Shown piece by piece: positions 1 through 8,940 of a stretch of DNA of 64,000 bases (the first letter of the stretch is position 1; each line of letters opens with the position of its first letter). The position numbers and the translations under genes are program-made. A model generated the notes under the pieces. The model did not search any database and had not been told where the DNA came from. It was given only the letters and a program-made list of their open reading frames with translations. This DNA comes from Oscillibacter sp. ER4 (GTDB lineage Bacteria; Bacillota; Clostridia; Oscillospirales; Oscillospiraceae): the NCBI RefSeq assembly GCF_000765235.1, contig NZ_JPJG01000034.1:1-64000 (forward strand), written 5' to 3'.

Positions 1-49
1 TTGGCGCTCTCCGCCGTGACAGCGGAGCTATTTTGCCGTGACACTGGGG

Positions 50-3000
50 CTAAATCTCCGTGCAAGTGGTGCTCATGATCCGAAATTTACAATCTGTGAA
101 CACCTCCACGATGCTGCCGTGGTCGGTAAACGGCGCTTCCTGCAAAACGGACAGGTCCTTCATCATGCCGTTATGAACGATGTACTCCACGATCTGGTTC
201 ACAAAATAGATCTGTCGGCTATCGAGGCTGGCATCGTTCAGGTACTGCGCAAAAGCCTCCTTTGCCGCATTCATATCAAGCCCGACAATTTCCCGTACGA
301 ACTCGCCCAGCGGCTTCTGGCCATACTCAGCCTCATAATCCTGCTTCGTCCCGACCTCGCTCCAGAGTGCTTTCTCCAGCGCCTGCACATCCTCCGCAGT
401 CAAAGGAACATTACTTTTTAGCTTGGCAATAACGGCGTCATCCATGTGCTGACGCACGTAGAACTCCGCCTTGGCCTTGTAGTTCTTCAGATCGTCGTTC
501 TCCAGCTCAGATTCTTTCCAGTCCACAGACAGAATTTCGTCATCAAAATTCGTATCATAGTGCGCTTTACTGACCGGAATATACTTGATGAGGTCACGCA
601 GATTCTCCCGGATGTGCTCAAATTCATTGATTCCGGCAGTCTCCACATAGTCTGTATGCAAAATCTTGTCGATCAGCTCAGCCTGTACCATAATTTCCGG
701 GATGTTCGCCACAGATGCAACAGCGGAAACTTTCTTAAACAGGTCGCTGCGGGCTTTAGCGTATTTCTTTCCGGCGAGATAGGCAAGCTCGATGCCATAC
801 ATCAGCGCGTCGAACCGCAGCGCCTTGGCATCGTCCTCTTCCGGTGTAATGAGCGGTGCAAGCTCCTGCCCCATGAGCAGCGTGTCCTCATAGGTCAAGG
901 CATTGTAACTGTCCGGTTCGGCATACCGCTCCACATATTTCAGGTGCTGTCGAACCGCAAAATTATCCTTGTTCAACTCCTGCACCTTGCGCACCATGTC
1001 CTCCACCAGCGTCTTGCGGAAGGCAATCAAGTCCGTCGTCTGATACGCCAAGTCCTGTAATTTGAAGGCAATTTGGGCCTTCAGATGGAAGATCGCACCT
1101 TGCAGGGCAATCATATTGGCGGTGGGCCGTCCCTTGTTCATGCGAAAGAACTCAAAGTTGCCGCAGAAGTCGAAGATGTAGAACTTGTCCTTGTCCTTAC
1201 CGTCCAGCAGCCCCGGACACAGACGGGTGCCTCGCCCGATCATCTGCCAGAACTTTGCCTTGCTCATGACCTTCTTGAAAAACACCAGATTCAGCACTTC
1301 CGGCACGTCAATGCCGGTGTCCAGCATGTCCACGGAAATGGCGATTTGAGGCAGTTTCTTCGGGTCGGAAAACTCGTCAATGGCGCTTTGGGCATAGGTC
1401 ATGTAGTTGTCGATGACCTTGGCAAAGCCGGGAAGATGCGGGTATTCCTGATTGAAAACCGAAAGGATCTTCTCTGCATGGGTGTGATTTTTTGCGAAGA
1501 TGATGGTCTTGCCCAGTTTGTTGCCGTAGTCGATGGTCAAGCCGTGGGTCATCAGTGTGTTCAGCACCTGCCGGATGGTGTCCTCGTTGAAAATCCACTC
1601 ATTCAGCGCCGACGATGCAATGCTGTCCGGCAGCTCGCCGTTTTCATCTTCAAAGGTATCTTCATAGGCCCGTTTATCCGCGTCGGAAAGGTCATCATAG
1701 ACGATGCCCTGTTCCATGAATTTCAGCTTCGTTTCCACGGACAGGAAGTCCACCAGATACCCGTCCTTCACCGCCTGCGCCAACTCATAGCCGTAGGTCG
1801 GTACGCCGTTTTCCAGCTCAAATATCTCATAGGTATTCTTGTCGATCTCATCCTTTGGCGTGGCCGTCAGTCCAACCAGCGGCGCGTCGAAATAATTGAA
1901 AATATCCCGGTATTTGTTATAAACCGAGCGGTGCGCTTCGTCGCAGATCACAAGGTCAAAGTGCCCGCAGGTGAAGAGTTTGCCCTCCTCGTCCTGTACA
2001 CTGTCGATGACGTTGTACATGGTCTGATAGGTGGAAAATACGCAGTGCGCTGTGTAGTTATCCTTCTCCTCGCAGAGATTGGTAACGGAGAGATCGGGCA
2101 GCAGATTCACAAAGCTGCGCTTGGCCTGCGTGACCAGACTGTTGCGGTCAGCAAGGAAGAGAATATTTTTCACCCAACCATGCTGGAGCAGCACATCGCA
2201 TAGGGCAATAACTGTTCTCGTTTTTCCGGAGCCGGTGGCCATGACCAGCAGCGCCTTGCGCCGGTTGCGTGCAAAGGCATCGCAGGCAGCTTTGATGGCG
2301 CCCTCCTGATAATAGCGTCCGGCTATCTTCTGATCCACCATGACATTTTTCAGGCTTGTCCGCATGGTCTGGAGATTGAACAGTTTTTCCAGATCCCGCT
2401 TGGAGTAGATAGCGGCACACTTGCGTTCGGGATAGATATTGTCCGTAATGCGGGTCTCAAAGCCGTTGGTCAGGAAAATGACCGGGCGGCGGTGATACTT
2501 CTTTTCCAGCAGGTCTGCATAGAGCTTTGCCTGCTGGCGTCCCTTGGCCACATCCACGCATGTGCGCTTAGCCTCCACCACTGCCAGCGGGCGGCCATCA
2601 TCGCCGTAGAGCACATAGTCTGCATAGCCGACCTCGGACTTGTTTGGCATACCGGGCAGCTCTACCTCATTCAGCCAGTCCTTGCCCTCTGTCCAGCCCG
2701 CATCTGTGAGCATGGTGTCGATATACAGCTTGCGGGTCTTGTACTCAGACAGGTCGAGGGGCTTGGGCACATAGGTCTGCTGCTGCTCGGTTCGGCGGGC
2801 GGTGAGTTCCTCCTTCAGCGCAGCGTTTTCCGCCATCAGCGCGGCGAGCTCCACCTCCGGCACTTCCTGCACCGGAGCGGCGGAAACTTCGCTTTTTTGC
2901 GTCAGCAGCGCAGGGTAAAAATGCCCTTCGGTGTAGTTCTCACCGTAGCAATAGGCCACAAAATCCAGAAAGGCATACAGGTTTTCCAGACACAGCGCCG

Positions 3001-3319
3001 CCTGCTCTTCGGTGATTTTCTTGCCGGTGTGGGCGGCATTGTTGCCCATGCGACGGATCAGGTCCATCCGCCGCCAGATGTCTGTGCCCACAATGTCCCG
3101 GAAGTCCTCGGTGTTCATCAGACTGACCAACGTGTCCTGATAAGGCATGACCAGCGCTTTGTCCACGGAATACATCCACTTCACGGCGAACTCCATCGCC
3201 CTGCGGCAGTTCAACACGCAGGCGGAGGGGTCGATATGTAGAATCCGTTCAGCGGAAACCGCAACGGAGGCAAAGGGCTCGAATTGCGGATCGGCAGCGA
3301 AAATGTCAAAGTTGGTCAT
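50..3319 (-). CDS. hsdR: Type I restriction enzyme R subunit, EcoEI-like (HsdR)
   Basis: The 1,089-residue protein is the motor and nuclease subunit of a type I restriction-modification complex, which translocates and cuts unmodified foreign DNA. The N-terminal ~135 residues look like a DUF4145 domain. An HSDR_N nuclease region with the VVEAKRT motif follows, then a superfamily 2 helicase with Walker A (ATGSGKT) and a DEAH box (CDEAHRS), and an EcoEI-type C-terminal region. No hsdM or hsdS is visible. Transcription runs towards the left edge, so they may lie beyond it or be absent. It starts 17 bp after the stop of the preceding hypothetical gene, suggesting co-transcription. Confidence 0.9.
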   Translation of the reverse strand: MTNFDIFAADPQFEPFASVAVSAERILHIDPSACVLNCRRAMEFAVKWMYSVDKALVMPYQDTLVSLMNTEDFRDIVGTDIWRRMDLIRRMGNNAAHTGKKITEEQAALCLENLYAFLDFVAYCYGENYTEGHFYPALLTQKSEVSAAPVQEVPEVELAALMAENAALKEELTARRTEQQQTYVPKPLDLSEYKTRKLYIDTMLTDAGWTEGKDWLNEVELPGMPNKSEVGYADYVLYGDDGRPLAVVEAKRTCVDVAKGRQQAKLYADLLEKKYHRRPVIFLTNGFETRITDNIYPERKCAAIYSKRDLEKLFNLQTMRTSLKNVMVDQKIAGRYYQEGAIKAACDAFARNRRKALLVMATGSGKTRTVIALCDVLLQHGWVKNILFLADRNSLVTQAKRSFVNLLPDLSVTNLCEEKDNYTAHCVFSTYQTMYNVIDSVQDEEGKLFTCGHFDLVICDEAHRSVYNKYRDIFNYFDAPLVGLTATPKDEIDKNTYEIFELENGVPTYGYELAQAVKDGYLVDFLSVETKLKFMEQGIVYDDLSDADKRAYEDTFEDENGELPDSIASSALNEWIFNEDTIRQVLNTLMTHGLTIDYGNKLGKTIIFAKNHTHAEKILSVFNQEYPHLPGFAKVIDNYMTYAQSAIDEFSDPKKLPQIAISVDMLDTGIDVPEVLNLVFFKKVMSKAKFWQMIGRGTRLCPGLLDGKDKDKFYIFDFCGNFEFFRMNKGRPTANMIALQGAIFHLKAQIAFKLQDLAYQTTDLIAFRKTLVEDMVRKVQELNKDNFAVRQHLKYVERYAEPDSYNALTYEDTLLMGQELAPLITPEEDDAKALRFDALMYGIELAYLAGKKYAKARSDLFKKVSAVASVANIPEIMVQAELIDKILHTDYVETAGINEFEHIRENLRDLIKYIPVSKAHYDTNFDDEILSVDWKESELENDDLKNYKAKAEFYVRQHMDDAVIAKLKSNVPLTAEDVQALEKALWSEVGTKQDYEAEYGQKPLGEFVREIVGLDMNAAKEAFAQYLNDASLDSRQIYFVNQIVEYIVHNGMMKDLSVLQEAPFTDHGSIVEVFTDCKFRIMSTTCTEI

Positions 3320-3336
3320 GGCGTATCGCCTCGCTT

Positions 3337-3909
3337 TTAGGTGGTAATATTTTCAAAATCAGGCAACTTTTTTGTTGCGCCATAGATTATTCTTGTTTTG
3401 CTATAGTCGCTCTCAATGTAATTACTGGTGTAATCAGCAAAATCAACATTTGCTGTCCTTGCCAAATAAAGAATTGAAATATAGAGTGCTGATAAGGCAT
3501 ATACAGCATTACTGTATGATGCACCCGAGAAATATTCTCCACGGTTGTGCTTTACTTCTTGGTATGCGTTCCACCACGAAAGTTTTCCGATGTCCCATCC
3601 TTGGAAAGGGGCGATAGTTCTTCCCCACCTTTTAACAGATACAACTGCATCCACGATACGGGGATATCTGGCCAAAATCGTTTCCTTATACTTCCCGATA
3701 GTTCCTTCCGGCTGTTTTCCTGTGATTTCAAGGCAGAGCAATTTGAAAACAGACTCTAATTCTGTACACGCAAGAATCAGGATTTTGGCAAACTCAAAGG
3801 AATGTACATTCTCCTGCCCAGAAGGTTCAATAAAGCGAGAGGTATTAGTAATATCACCCTCTAATGTGAGATAGTAATTCCAAATTTCGTTGATTGTCTG
3901 TGTTGTCAT
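3337..3909 (-). CDS. Hypothetical protein, HEPN-like, in a defence/mobility cassette
   Basis: The 190-residue protein has no family I can name with certainty. It looks all-helical. An N-terminal helix pattern (LACTELESVFKLL) and a later block with WWNAYQEVKHNR followed by a hydrophobic helix resemble the layout of HEPN-type proteins, where a polar/His motif lies between long helices. It sits between the relaxase and hsdR with short gaps (45 and 17 bp), so it is probably part of the same transcript. A role in defence is inferred only from this position; an RNase function is not demonstrated. The DNA is less GC-rich than its neighbours, which fits recent acquisition. Confidence 0.55.
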   Translation of the reverse strand: MTTQTINEIWNYYLTLEGDITNTSRFIEPSGQENVHSFEFAKILILACTELESVFKLLCLEITGKQPEGTIGKYKETILARYPRIVDAVVSVKRWGRTIAPFQGWDIGKLSWWNAYQEVKHNRGEYFSGASYSNAVYALSALYISILYLARTANVDFADYTSNYIESDYSKTRIIYGATKKLPDFENITT

Positions 3910-3954
3910 TACTCATCATCCCCTTCACATCAATCAGCCCGCCACTGAAATTCT

Positions 3955-4899
3955 TTACCTTTCCTTTCCATGCTGCCGCTGTTGCCGTTTCAGTTCCGCT
4001 AAAATCTCCGGCGGGATACGGTCAACCAGCCGCCGCATATCGTCCAGTTCGCTTTTTAACTTCGCCCGTTCCATCGTGTCATTCATCTTGCCTTTTTCGC
4101 TGGCCTTTGCCCTGACTTCCAGCTTTTCATTTTCCGCTAACAAGTCATTGATTGTGACCTTGTATTTTTTCAGTTGCCCGGAGAAGTTCTCCATCTGCGG
4201 AAACCACTTTTTCAGCATGGAGAGGGCTTCCTCTTTCTTCTTTCCGGCGTTCAGCGGGGTAATGCCGGAGAGAACCGCTTCAATGGCCCTCGCCTGTTTG
4301 GAGAGGTTGACCGCCTGTTTGAACAGCCGGGTGGGGATATGCTTCCGGCCCGTCTTGCTGGCGCTTTCCCCACGCTCCAGGTCGGGGTACTGCTCCACCA
4401 TACAGGCGTGAAAATCGTCCTGCCACTTCGTCAGATTGGCCCGGTTGCCGATAATTTCTTTGGCGCACAGGCGGTTGTCCTTTGTCAGCGGCACAAAGAC
4501 CAAGTGCAGATGGGGCGTTTTTTCATCCATGTGTACCATAGCCGAAACGATGTTCTCCCGGCCCACCCGGTCAATGAGGAAGTCCGCCGCCCTCTGGAAG
4601 TAGGCCGCTATCTCCTTTGGGGACTTGCCCTTGAAAAACTCCGGGCTGGCGGTAATCAGCGTGTCCACAAACCGAGTGCTGTCCTTGCGGGTGCGGCATC
4701 TGGCCTGCTCGATGCGGCTCTGAATGAAATGGTAGTAGCGGCCATCCGGCTTGACGATGTGGAAATTGTACTTGCTCCGGCTGGTGTCAATGTCCGGGTT
4801 GCTGGCGTACTGCTCCTTTTTCCGTTCATGGTGGGCTTCCAGCGGCCCCGCCGGGTGGCCCTTGTGCTTCTCAAATCGCAAAATTGCGTGTTGTGCCAT
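3955..4899 (-). CDS. mobV: MOBV-family relaxase (Mob/Pre plasmid recombination enzyme)
   Basis: The 314-residue protein nicks one strand at an origin of transfer so that the element can be mobilized by a conjugation machine. The diagnostic metal-binding motif HMDEKTPHLH is present (H123, D125, E126, H130, H132), as is the conserved N-terminal region around RSKYN. The C-terminal ~90 residues are charged and probably coiled-coil. No type IV secretion genes are in the window, so mobilization in trans is likely. A matching MOBV-type nic sequence lies about 4.7 kb away at 9,553-9,562. The usual position just upstream of this gene holds no such site. Confidence 0.92.
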   Translation of the reverse strand: MAQHAILRFEKHKGHPAGPLEAHHERKKEQYASNPDIDTSRSKYNFHIVKPDGRYYHFIQSRIEQARCRTRKDSTRFVDTLITASPEFFKGKSPKEIAAYFQRAADFLIDRVGRENIVSAMVHMDEKTPHLHLVFVPLTKDNRLCAKEIIGNRANLTKWQDDFHACMVEQYPDLERGESASKTGRKHIPTRLFKQAVNLSKQARAIEAVLSGITPLNAGKKKEEALSMLKKWFPQMENFSGQLKKYKVTINDLLAENEKLEVRAKASEKGKMNDTMERAKLKSELDDMRRLVDRIPPEILAELKRQQRQHGKER

Positions 4900-4928
4900 T
4901 GAACTCCTTTCCCCATTCCATTCCTTTC

Positions 4929-4946
4929 CGGCGGGTTTTCCCGCCG
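4929..4946. repeat. Short perfect hairpin upstream of the relaxase gene
   Basis: Seven-base arms (CGGCGGG / CCCGCCG) flank a TTTT loop, 30 bp before the relaxase start. It may act in RNA on the relaxase ribosome-binding region or be a remnant of a transfer origin, but the MOBV nic consensus is not present here. Confidence 0.4.
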
Positions 4947-5072
4947 AAAATATCTCTGATAGGATTGGAATGGAATGAATGTAAATAGATGGTTTTAATC
5001 TCTGTATTTCTATATACCGTCAGATTTCCGTACTTCAAGAGGATTGATTTTCGTACTCGCCAAGTACGGTTT

Positions 5073-5468
5073 TCAGCCCTCCGGCGTACCATAACCGGAT
5101 TTCTTGAAGTCGGTGTTTGGAACCGCTTCATAGGATTTCGGGTAAATGCGGTTGGGTTTTCCACAGCCCTGTTTCTGGATTTCCACCAGCCCCGCATACT
5201 GCAACTCCCGCAGGGTGTTGACCGCTTTCTGCCGCCCGCAGCGGAGCAAAGCGACCACCTCGCAGATGGGGTAGTACAGGTAGACCCGCCCGTACTCGTC
5301 CGCCCAGCCGTTCTTCCGGGACAACTCCGCCCGGCGCAGGACAAAGGCATACAGCACCTTCGCTTCGTTGCTCAAGGGCTGGAATGTGGGTGCTTCAAAA
5401 AGGAAATTGGGGAGCCGGGTGAAACTGAACGCCTTTTCCGGCTGGTGAATATAAATCGTGTTTGTCAT
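5073..5468 (-). CDS. RepA-like replication initiator, N-terminal domain, probably C-terminally degraded
   Basis: The 131 residues match the winged-helix N-terminal domain found in RepA_N-type initiators of Firmicute plasmids and integrative elements (pattern FLFEAPTF, LSNEAKVLYAFVL, KNGWADEYGRVYLYY, GKPNRIYP). Full RepA proteins are about twice as long. After the stop, the same frame continues with a segment reading EVRKSDGI, which resembles the charged tails of such proteins, so the TGA may be a premature stop. It lies between the VLP gene and the relaxase in the same orientation, a combination often seen together in gut Firmicute elements. It is related to the second copy at 12,531-12,881. 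Confidence 0.75.
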   Translation of the reverse strand: MTNTIYIHQPEKAFSFTRLPNFLFEAPTFQPLSNEAKVLYAFVLRRAELSRKNGWADEYGRVYLYYPICEVVALLRCGRQKAVNTLRELQYAGLVEIQKQGCGKPNRIYPKSYEAVPNTDFKKSGYGTPEG

Positions 5469-5579
5469 AGCGTGTTTTGTGGACGGTTAGAGGCCCGTTT
5501 TCCGGGGCGAATGATAAATGATACCAGCCGCCCCGGTTGAGGGCTTGCGGAGCCTTGCAAATCAAGGCTTTTCCCGCTC

Positions 5580-5993
5580 TTAACTGTCCACAGCAGACCT
5601 CCTTTTCCGTTCACTTTCTGTTTTCTGCCGCCTGTGAACTCTGGCGGCGCAGTCCGGGCAGTATTTGCCCCGGTTGGACTTCGGGACGAACACACCGCCG
5701 CACTCCGCACAGCGTTTCAAGTCCCTGTCCCGGTAAATCTCCGCTTCCAGCGTCCTGTCCAGCGGCAAGACCGCCCAGCGGAACCACTTGCAGCAGACGG
5801 AGAACGAAATCATCTGCGGACAGGCGCAGGTGTCGCCATCGTCCAGCGCAAGGCAGTTTCCGTCCTCGCAGTTGCAGCACTCCCGGCGTATCAGGCCGCT
5901 GGCTCGTCTCTTCTGGGGCGGGGTTATGCGGTAGGGGGAGCCGTCCGGCCTGTGTTCCAGCGGCGGCAGGTGTTGATAGGGTCTTTTGCTCAT
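5580..5993 (-). CDS. Cysteine-rich VLP-domain protein
   Basis: This 137-residue protein carries the VLPLDRTLE signature that gives the Cys-rich VLP family its name. Around it are many cysteines arranged as CCNCEDGNC, CACP, CC and a terminal CAECGG/CPDC pair that looks like a zinc ribbon. Its biochemical role is unknown. The family is found almost only on conjugative and mobilizable elements of Firmicutes, next to RepA-like and relaxase genes, which is the arrangement here. A basic C-terminal tail suggests possible nucleic-acid binding, an inference. Confidence 0.85.
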   Translation of the reverse strand: MSKRPYQHLPPLEHRPDGSPYRITPPQKRRASGLIRRECCNCEDGNCLALDDGDTCACPQMISFSVCCKWFRWAVLPLDRTLEAEIYRDRDLKRCAECGGVFVPKSNRGKYCPDCAARVHRRQKTESERKRRSAVDS

Positions 5994-6127
5994 GCGTCCC
6001 TCCGTTTTCTTTGGCGTGTTCTGTTTCCAAGGTGCTTGTCCATCGATGAACTATCCCAAGTCTACACCTTTTTGACCGCCTGTGCCGTATATCCAAGAGG
6101 TAGGAAATCAGCCTGAAAAACTCCCTA

Positions 6128-6156
6128 TTTCCACGCTCTCGGATTTGTGATATAAT
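6128..6156 (+). promoter_or_regulatory. Promoter with extended -10 box
   Basis: TATAAT at 6,151-6,156 is preceded by TGA (an extended -10). A weak -35 (TTTCCA) lies at 6,128-6,133. It faces the small gene at 6,222. Confidence 0.6.
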
Positions 6157-6221
6157 CAAAAAAAGATAAAAGACAAATTCAGGTTTCTGGTCTTCTTGCA
6201 CAAAATAAAGGAGGAGCTATT

Positions 6222-6485
6222 ATGCAAATTGTTTATATTCCAAGCGAATCAATGTCTGTTCAAGGTAAAAAAGATGAAATCTATAAAAGATATGGGAAAG
6301 ACTGGAATATTAGAGAACAGGGAGGAGGTAACGGAAATTGGTTGTTGACCAGAAAAAGTGATGTGCTTGTAGATGGAAAAAGTTATCGTACTTTTGTACT
6401 TGAACACTACGGTAAATCCAAGCTGACAGCGAAGCTTGTTGATAAATTTCGTGAAGATGTAGCAAATGGTAAAATAAAACTGTAA
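6222..6485 (+). CDS. Small hypothetical protein of the mobile element
   Basis: The 87-residue protein has a strong ribosome-binding site (AAGGAGGAG) 6 bp before its ATG and its own promoter, and it is followed by a 14-bp-stem terminator, so it is a complete single-gene transcription unit. The sequence is charged and lysine-rich, with a GGGNGNW segment in the middle. No family is recognised. Its AT-rich base composition differs from the chromosomal genes. Small proteins next to XRE regulators on mobile elements are sometimes toxins or anti-defence proteins, but nothing in the sequence shows that. Confidence 0.65.
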   Translation: MQIVYIPSESMSVQGKKDEIYKRYGKDWNIREQGGGNGNWLLTRKSDVLVDGKSYRTFVLEHYGKSKLTAKLVDKFREDVANGKIKL

Positions 6486-6493
6486 ATGCCTAT

Positions 6494-6530
6494 GCCGTTA
6501 TGCTATGAGCATAGTACATAGCATAACGGC
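6494..6530 (+). terminator. Strong stem-loop terminator
   Basis: Perfect 14-base arms (6,494-6,507 and 6,517-6,530) with a 9-base loop are followed by TTCTCTTT. It separates the small gene from the XRE regulator. Confidence 0.75.
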
Positions 6531-6563
6531 TTCTCTTTCGTTGAGCTAGCAAGGAGGGTGAAT

Positions 6564-7364
6564 ATGTCTTTATCCATACAAGAGCGATTAAAAGACCTAC
6601 GTGTGGAGCGTGGCTTGACGCTGGGGCAGCTTGCGGAGCAGACCGGGCTTTCCAAGTCTGCGCTGGGCAGTTACGAAACGGAAGACTTCAAGGACATCAG
6701 CCACTATGCCCTTATCCGGCTGGCGAAGTTTTACGGTGTGACCGCTGATTATCTGCTGGGGCTGTCTGAAATGAAAAATCACCCAAACGCCGATCTTGCA
6801 GACCTGCGTTTGAGTGATGAAATGATTGACCTGCTGAAAAGCGGGAGGATAGACAATACCCTGCTGTGTGAGCTGGCGGCGCACCCGGATTTCCCCCGGC
6901 TGATGGCTGACCTTGAAATCTATGTGAACGGAACGGCACTGAAACAGGCGCAGGGTGCAAACGCCATAGTGGACACGATGAGCGCAACTGTTATAAAAAA
7001 GCATAATCCTGGCATGAGTGATACGCAGTTAAGACAGCTTATCACCGCCCATATTGATGAGGACGAGTTTTGCCGCTATGTGATACAACGGGACATAAAC
7101 GGGATTGCCCTTGCTCTGCGGGAAACACACAAGGACGATTTTTTCAGCGTCCCAGAGGATAACCCGCTAAAAGAAATGCTGGAAACTGCTGGTGAAATCG
7201 TCAGCCAGGACAGCGACACGGAACAAGCGTACTTGGCGTTTATCTGCAAACGGCTCAAGCTGAATTTTAGGAAGCTGTCAGTAGAAGAACGGAAGTGGCT
7301 GAAAAAGATTGCGGAAAAATCCGACTTGCTGAAGAATCCAAAACCGCAGAGAGGACGAAGATAA
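6564..7364 (+). CDS. XRE-family transcriptional regulator
   Basis: The 266-residue protein has an N-terminal helix-turn-helix of the HTH_3/XRE type at about residues 5-60 (GLTLGQLAEQTGLSKSALGSYE, then YGVTADYLLGL). A longer helical region follows with no domain I recognise. The ATG at 6,564 is chosen because AAGGAGGG lies 5 bp before it; an upstream GTG is less well placed. Regulators like this control mobile-element gene expression. The target is not evident, though the small gene upstream and the efflux gene downstream are candidates. Confidence 0.8.
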   Translation: MSLSIQERLKDLRVERGLTLGQLAEQTGLSKSALGSYETEDFKDISHYALIRLAKFYGVTADYLLGLSEMKNHPNADLADLRLSDEMIDLLKSGRIDNTLLCELAAHPDFPRLMADLEIYVNGTALKQAQGANAIVDTMSATVIKKHNPGMSDTQLRQLITAHIDEDEFCRYVIQRDINGIALALRETHKDDFFSVPEDNPLKEMLETAGEIVSQDSDTEQAYLAFICKRLKLNFRKLSVEERKWLKKIAEKSDLLKNPKPQRGRR

Positions 7365-7367
7365 AAA

Positions 7368-7413
7368 ATGCCTGAACGGCGGTTCTGGTTTTTCAGAACC
7401 ACCATCCAGGCAT
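7368..7413. terminator. Bidirectional terminator between XRE and efflux genes
   Basis: Outer arms ATGCCTG/CAGGCAT and inner arms GGTTCTG/CAGAACC form a long hairpin flanked by A and T runs. It lies between two convergent genes. Confidence 0.75.
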
Positions 7414-7444
7414 TTTGTTTAGTAATAGAAAAAGGTGCAGTTGA

Positions 7445-8665
7445 TTATTGCGTATTGTCAATCTCTCTCAAACCGGGTAGTAAAAATACGGCAAGCGCAA
7501 CGATGATAATGCCAATTCCGCAAATGACAAACCATTTCTCAACTCCCAGCCGCTCCGCCAGAGGCCCGGAAATGACAAGGCCAAACGGCATGGCGAGGGA
7601 AGCGGCGCTTGTCAGTAGAGAAAAAACTCTCCCCAGATATTCTGGTTTGACCGTTTCTTGAAAAATCGCATTTTGCACACCGTAAAATGGAGCGGAAATT
7701 CCCATAACAGTACAGCACACAACAAAGACAAGAAATGCGTCTGGCGGCAAAAGCCCTGAGAGCATATTGCTAACGCCCATCAGGAGAACGGAAAGACCGA
7801 TGGTGTACCGCCGTTTCTTAAAACCGCCCCAAATGCTCAGAATGACTCCGCCAAGCAGCATACCAACCGCAAAAGCAATTTCAGCGGCAGAGGCATGGGC
7901 CGGTGTTCCTTTGAAGTATGACATACAGATGAGAGGAAAAAGCGTACTGATTGGCATATAAAAGAACATATAAATTACACCAATCCAGAGCAGAGCAAAG
8001 AGGCCCCTGTTTTGCTTTAATACCACATACCCCTCTTTCATATCCTGTAAAAACTGTTGTCTTTTCGTTTCTGGACATAGTTCAGGCGTTGGTATGGACG
8101 AAATCGCAACAGTCACACAGGCAAGGATTGCACCCACAATATCTAACAATATAATTGCATTAAGAGGCCAAACAGCATATAAAAACGCTGCGGCAGCTGG
8201 ACTGATAATCGCACTTACTGCTTGCATGGTCTGCGTGTAACCAGCGCATTTTGTAAGTTCCTCTTTTGGCACAATCATAGGTGTTGCTGCGCTGAATGCT
8301 GGAGAATGAAAAGCAGTTCCCGCACTTCGGATTAACAGGACAACCATAATAGACCATACGGGCAATTCCATGTAAAACGCCACCAGCGCCAGAATACCGC
8401 CAGCGGCGGCAATTATCAAATCCGCACCAATCATTACGCTTTTACGGCTGTGCCGGTCAACAAAAGCACCTGCAAACGGGCCTAAACAGGCTTGCGGCAA
8501 AAATCCAATCAGTGTTGCCGCCGTCAATATGATTGCAGAATTAGTTTTCGCAACCAAATAAAAGATAATGGCCATTTGCAAAATACCGCTGCTAATAAAG
8601 GATATTGCTTGTCCGGCAAGAAGTGTAAAATAAGTTTTTCTCCATGAATTGTTGTTTTGGGTCAT
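7445..8665 (-). CDS. Mef-family MFS efflux pump (macrolide efflux-like)
   Basis: This 406-residue, 12-helix major facilitator protein resembles Mef(A)/Mef(E) macrolide efflux pumps along its whole length. Examples are GFLPQACLGPFAGAFVDRH, IMIGADLIIAAAG-like and MELPVWSIMVVLLIRSAGTAF segments. The start at 8,665 is preceded by AAGGAGG at the right distance; a longer frame upstream belongs to the leader. It is likely to export 14- and 15-membered macrolides, but the substrate is inferred. No msr(D)-type ABC-F partner is seen next to it. The gene has a strong promoter and a leader with a terminator hairpin, so expression is probably inducible. Confidence 0.82.
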   Translation of the reverse strand: MTQNNNSWRKTYFTLLAGQAISFISSGILQMAIIFYLVAKTNSAIILTAATLIGFLPQACLGPFAGAFVDRHSRKSVMIGADLIIAAAGGILALVAFYMELPVWSIMVVLLIRSAGTAFHSPAFSAATPMIVPKEELTKCAGYTQTMQAVSAIISPAAAAFLYAVWPLNAIILLDIVGAILACVTVAISSIPTPELCPETKRQQFLQDMKEGYVVLKQNRGLFALLWIGVIYMFFYMPISTLFPLICMSYFKGTPAHASAAEIAFAVGMLLGGVILSIWGGFKKRRYTIGLSVLLMGVSNMLSGLLPPDAFLVFVVCCTVMGISAPFYGVQNAIFQETVKPEYLGRVFSLLTSAASLAMPFGLVISGPLAERLGVEKWFVICGIGIIIVALAVFLLPGLREIDNTQ

Positions 8666-8711
8666 AATGCGAACCTCCTTTTTTATTGCATTGTTCCTTT
8701 GTTTCTGCAAT

Positions 8712-8751
8712 AAAAAGCAGGCGTTGTCCCACAGAGAGGGCAGACGCCTGC
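8712..8751 (-). promoter_or_regulatory. Transcription attenuator hairpin in the efflux-gene leader
   Basis: Read on the minus strand, GCAGGCGT and ACGCCTGC (8,751-8,744 and 8,724-8,717) form a perfect 8-bp stem followed by TTTTT (8,716-8,712). This intrinsic terminator lies about 50 bp before the efflux start codon, inside a ~280-base leader. Short reading frames occur upstream, including GTG-TGT-TAA right after a GGAAGGAGG ribosome-binding site. The layout is that of drug-inducible attenuation known for other macrolide and tetracycline resistance genes. Confidence 0.65.
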
Positions 8752-8940
8752 ATAACAACAAAGCACGAAAAAACACCACGATACAGTTCAAAGACTGCTC
8801 GTGTCAAACCTACGTGTTCCTTTGCATACGCACGCAAAAAAAGCCCACCATCATGTGGAAAGGTACTTCTACTTTTTATTGCTTATTAGCGTACACAAAT
8901 TAACACACGTAAGCCTCCTTCCAATCTCAAACTGTCGCAC

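Noticed and set aside
1073-2203. 376-codon plus-strand frame opposite hsdR
   Set aside because: It is the antisense of a clearly conserved helicase gene, has no ribosome-binding site and no recognisable protein pattern.
4900-5072. Origin of transfer directly upstream of the MOBV relaxase
   Set aside because: Only a short GC hairpin is present; the TAGTGTGTTA nic consensus is missing here and occurs at 9,553-9,562.
7445-8665. Tetracycline efflux pump of the Tet(40) type
   Set aside because: The sequence follows Mef-type macrolide pumps closely along its length; the similarity to tetracycline genes is limited to the style of the leader.
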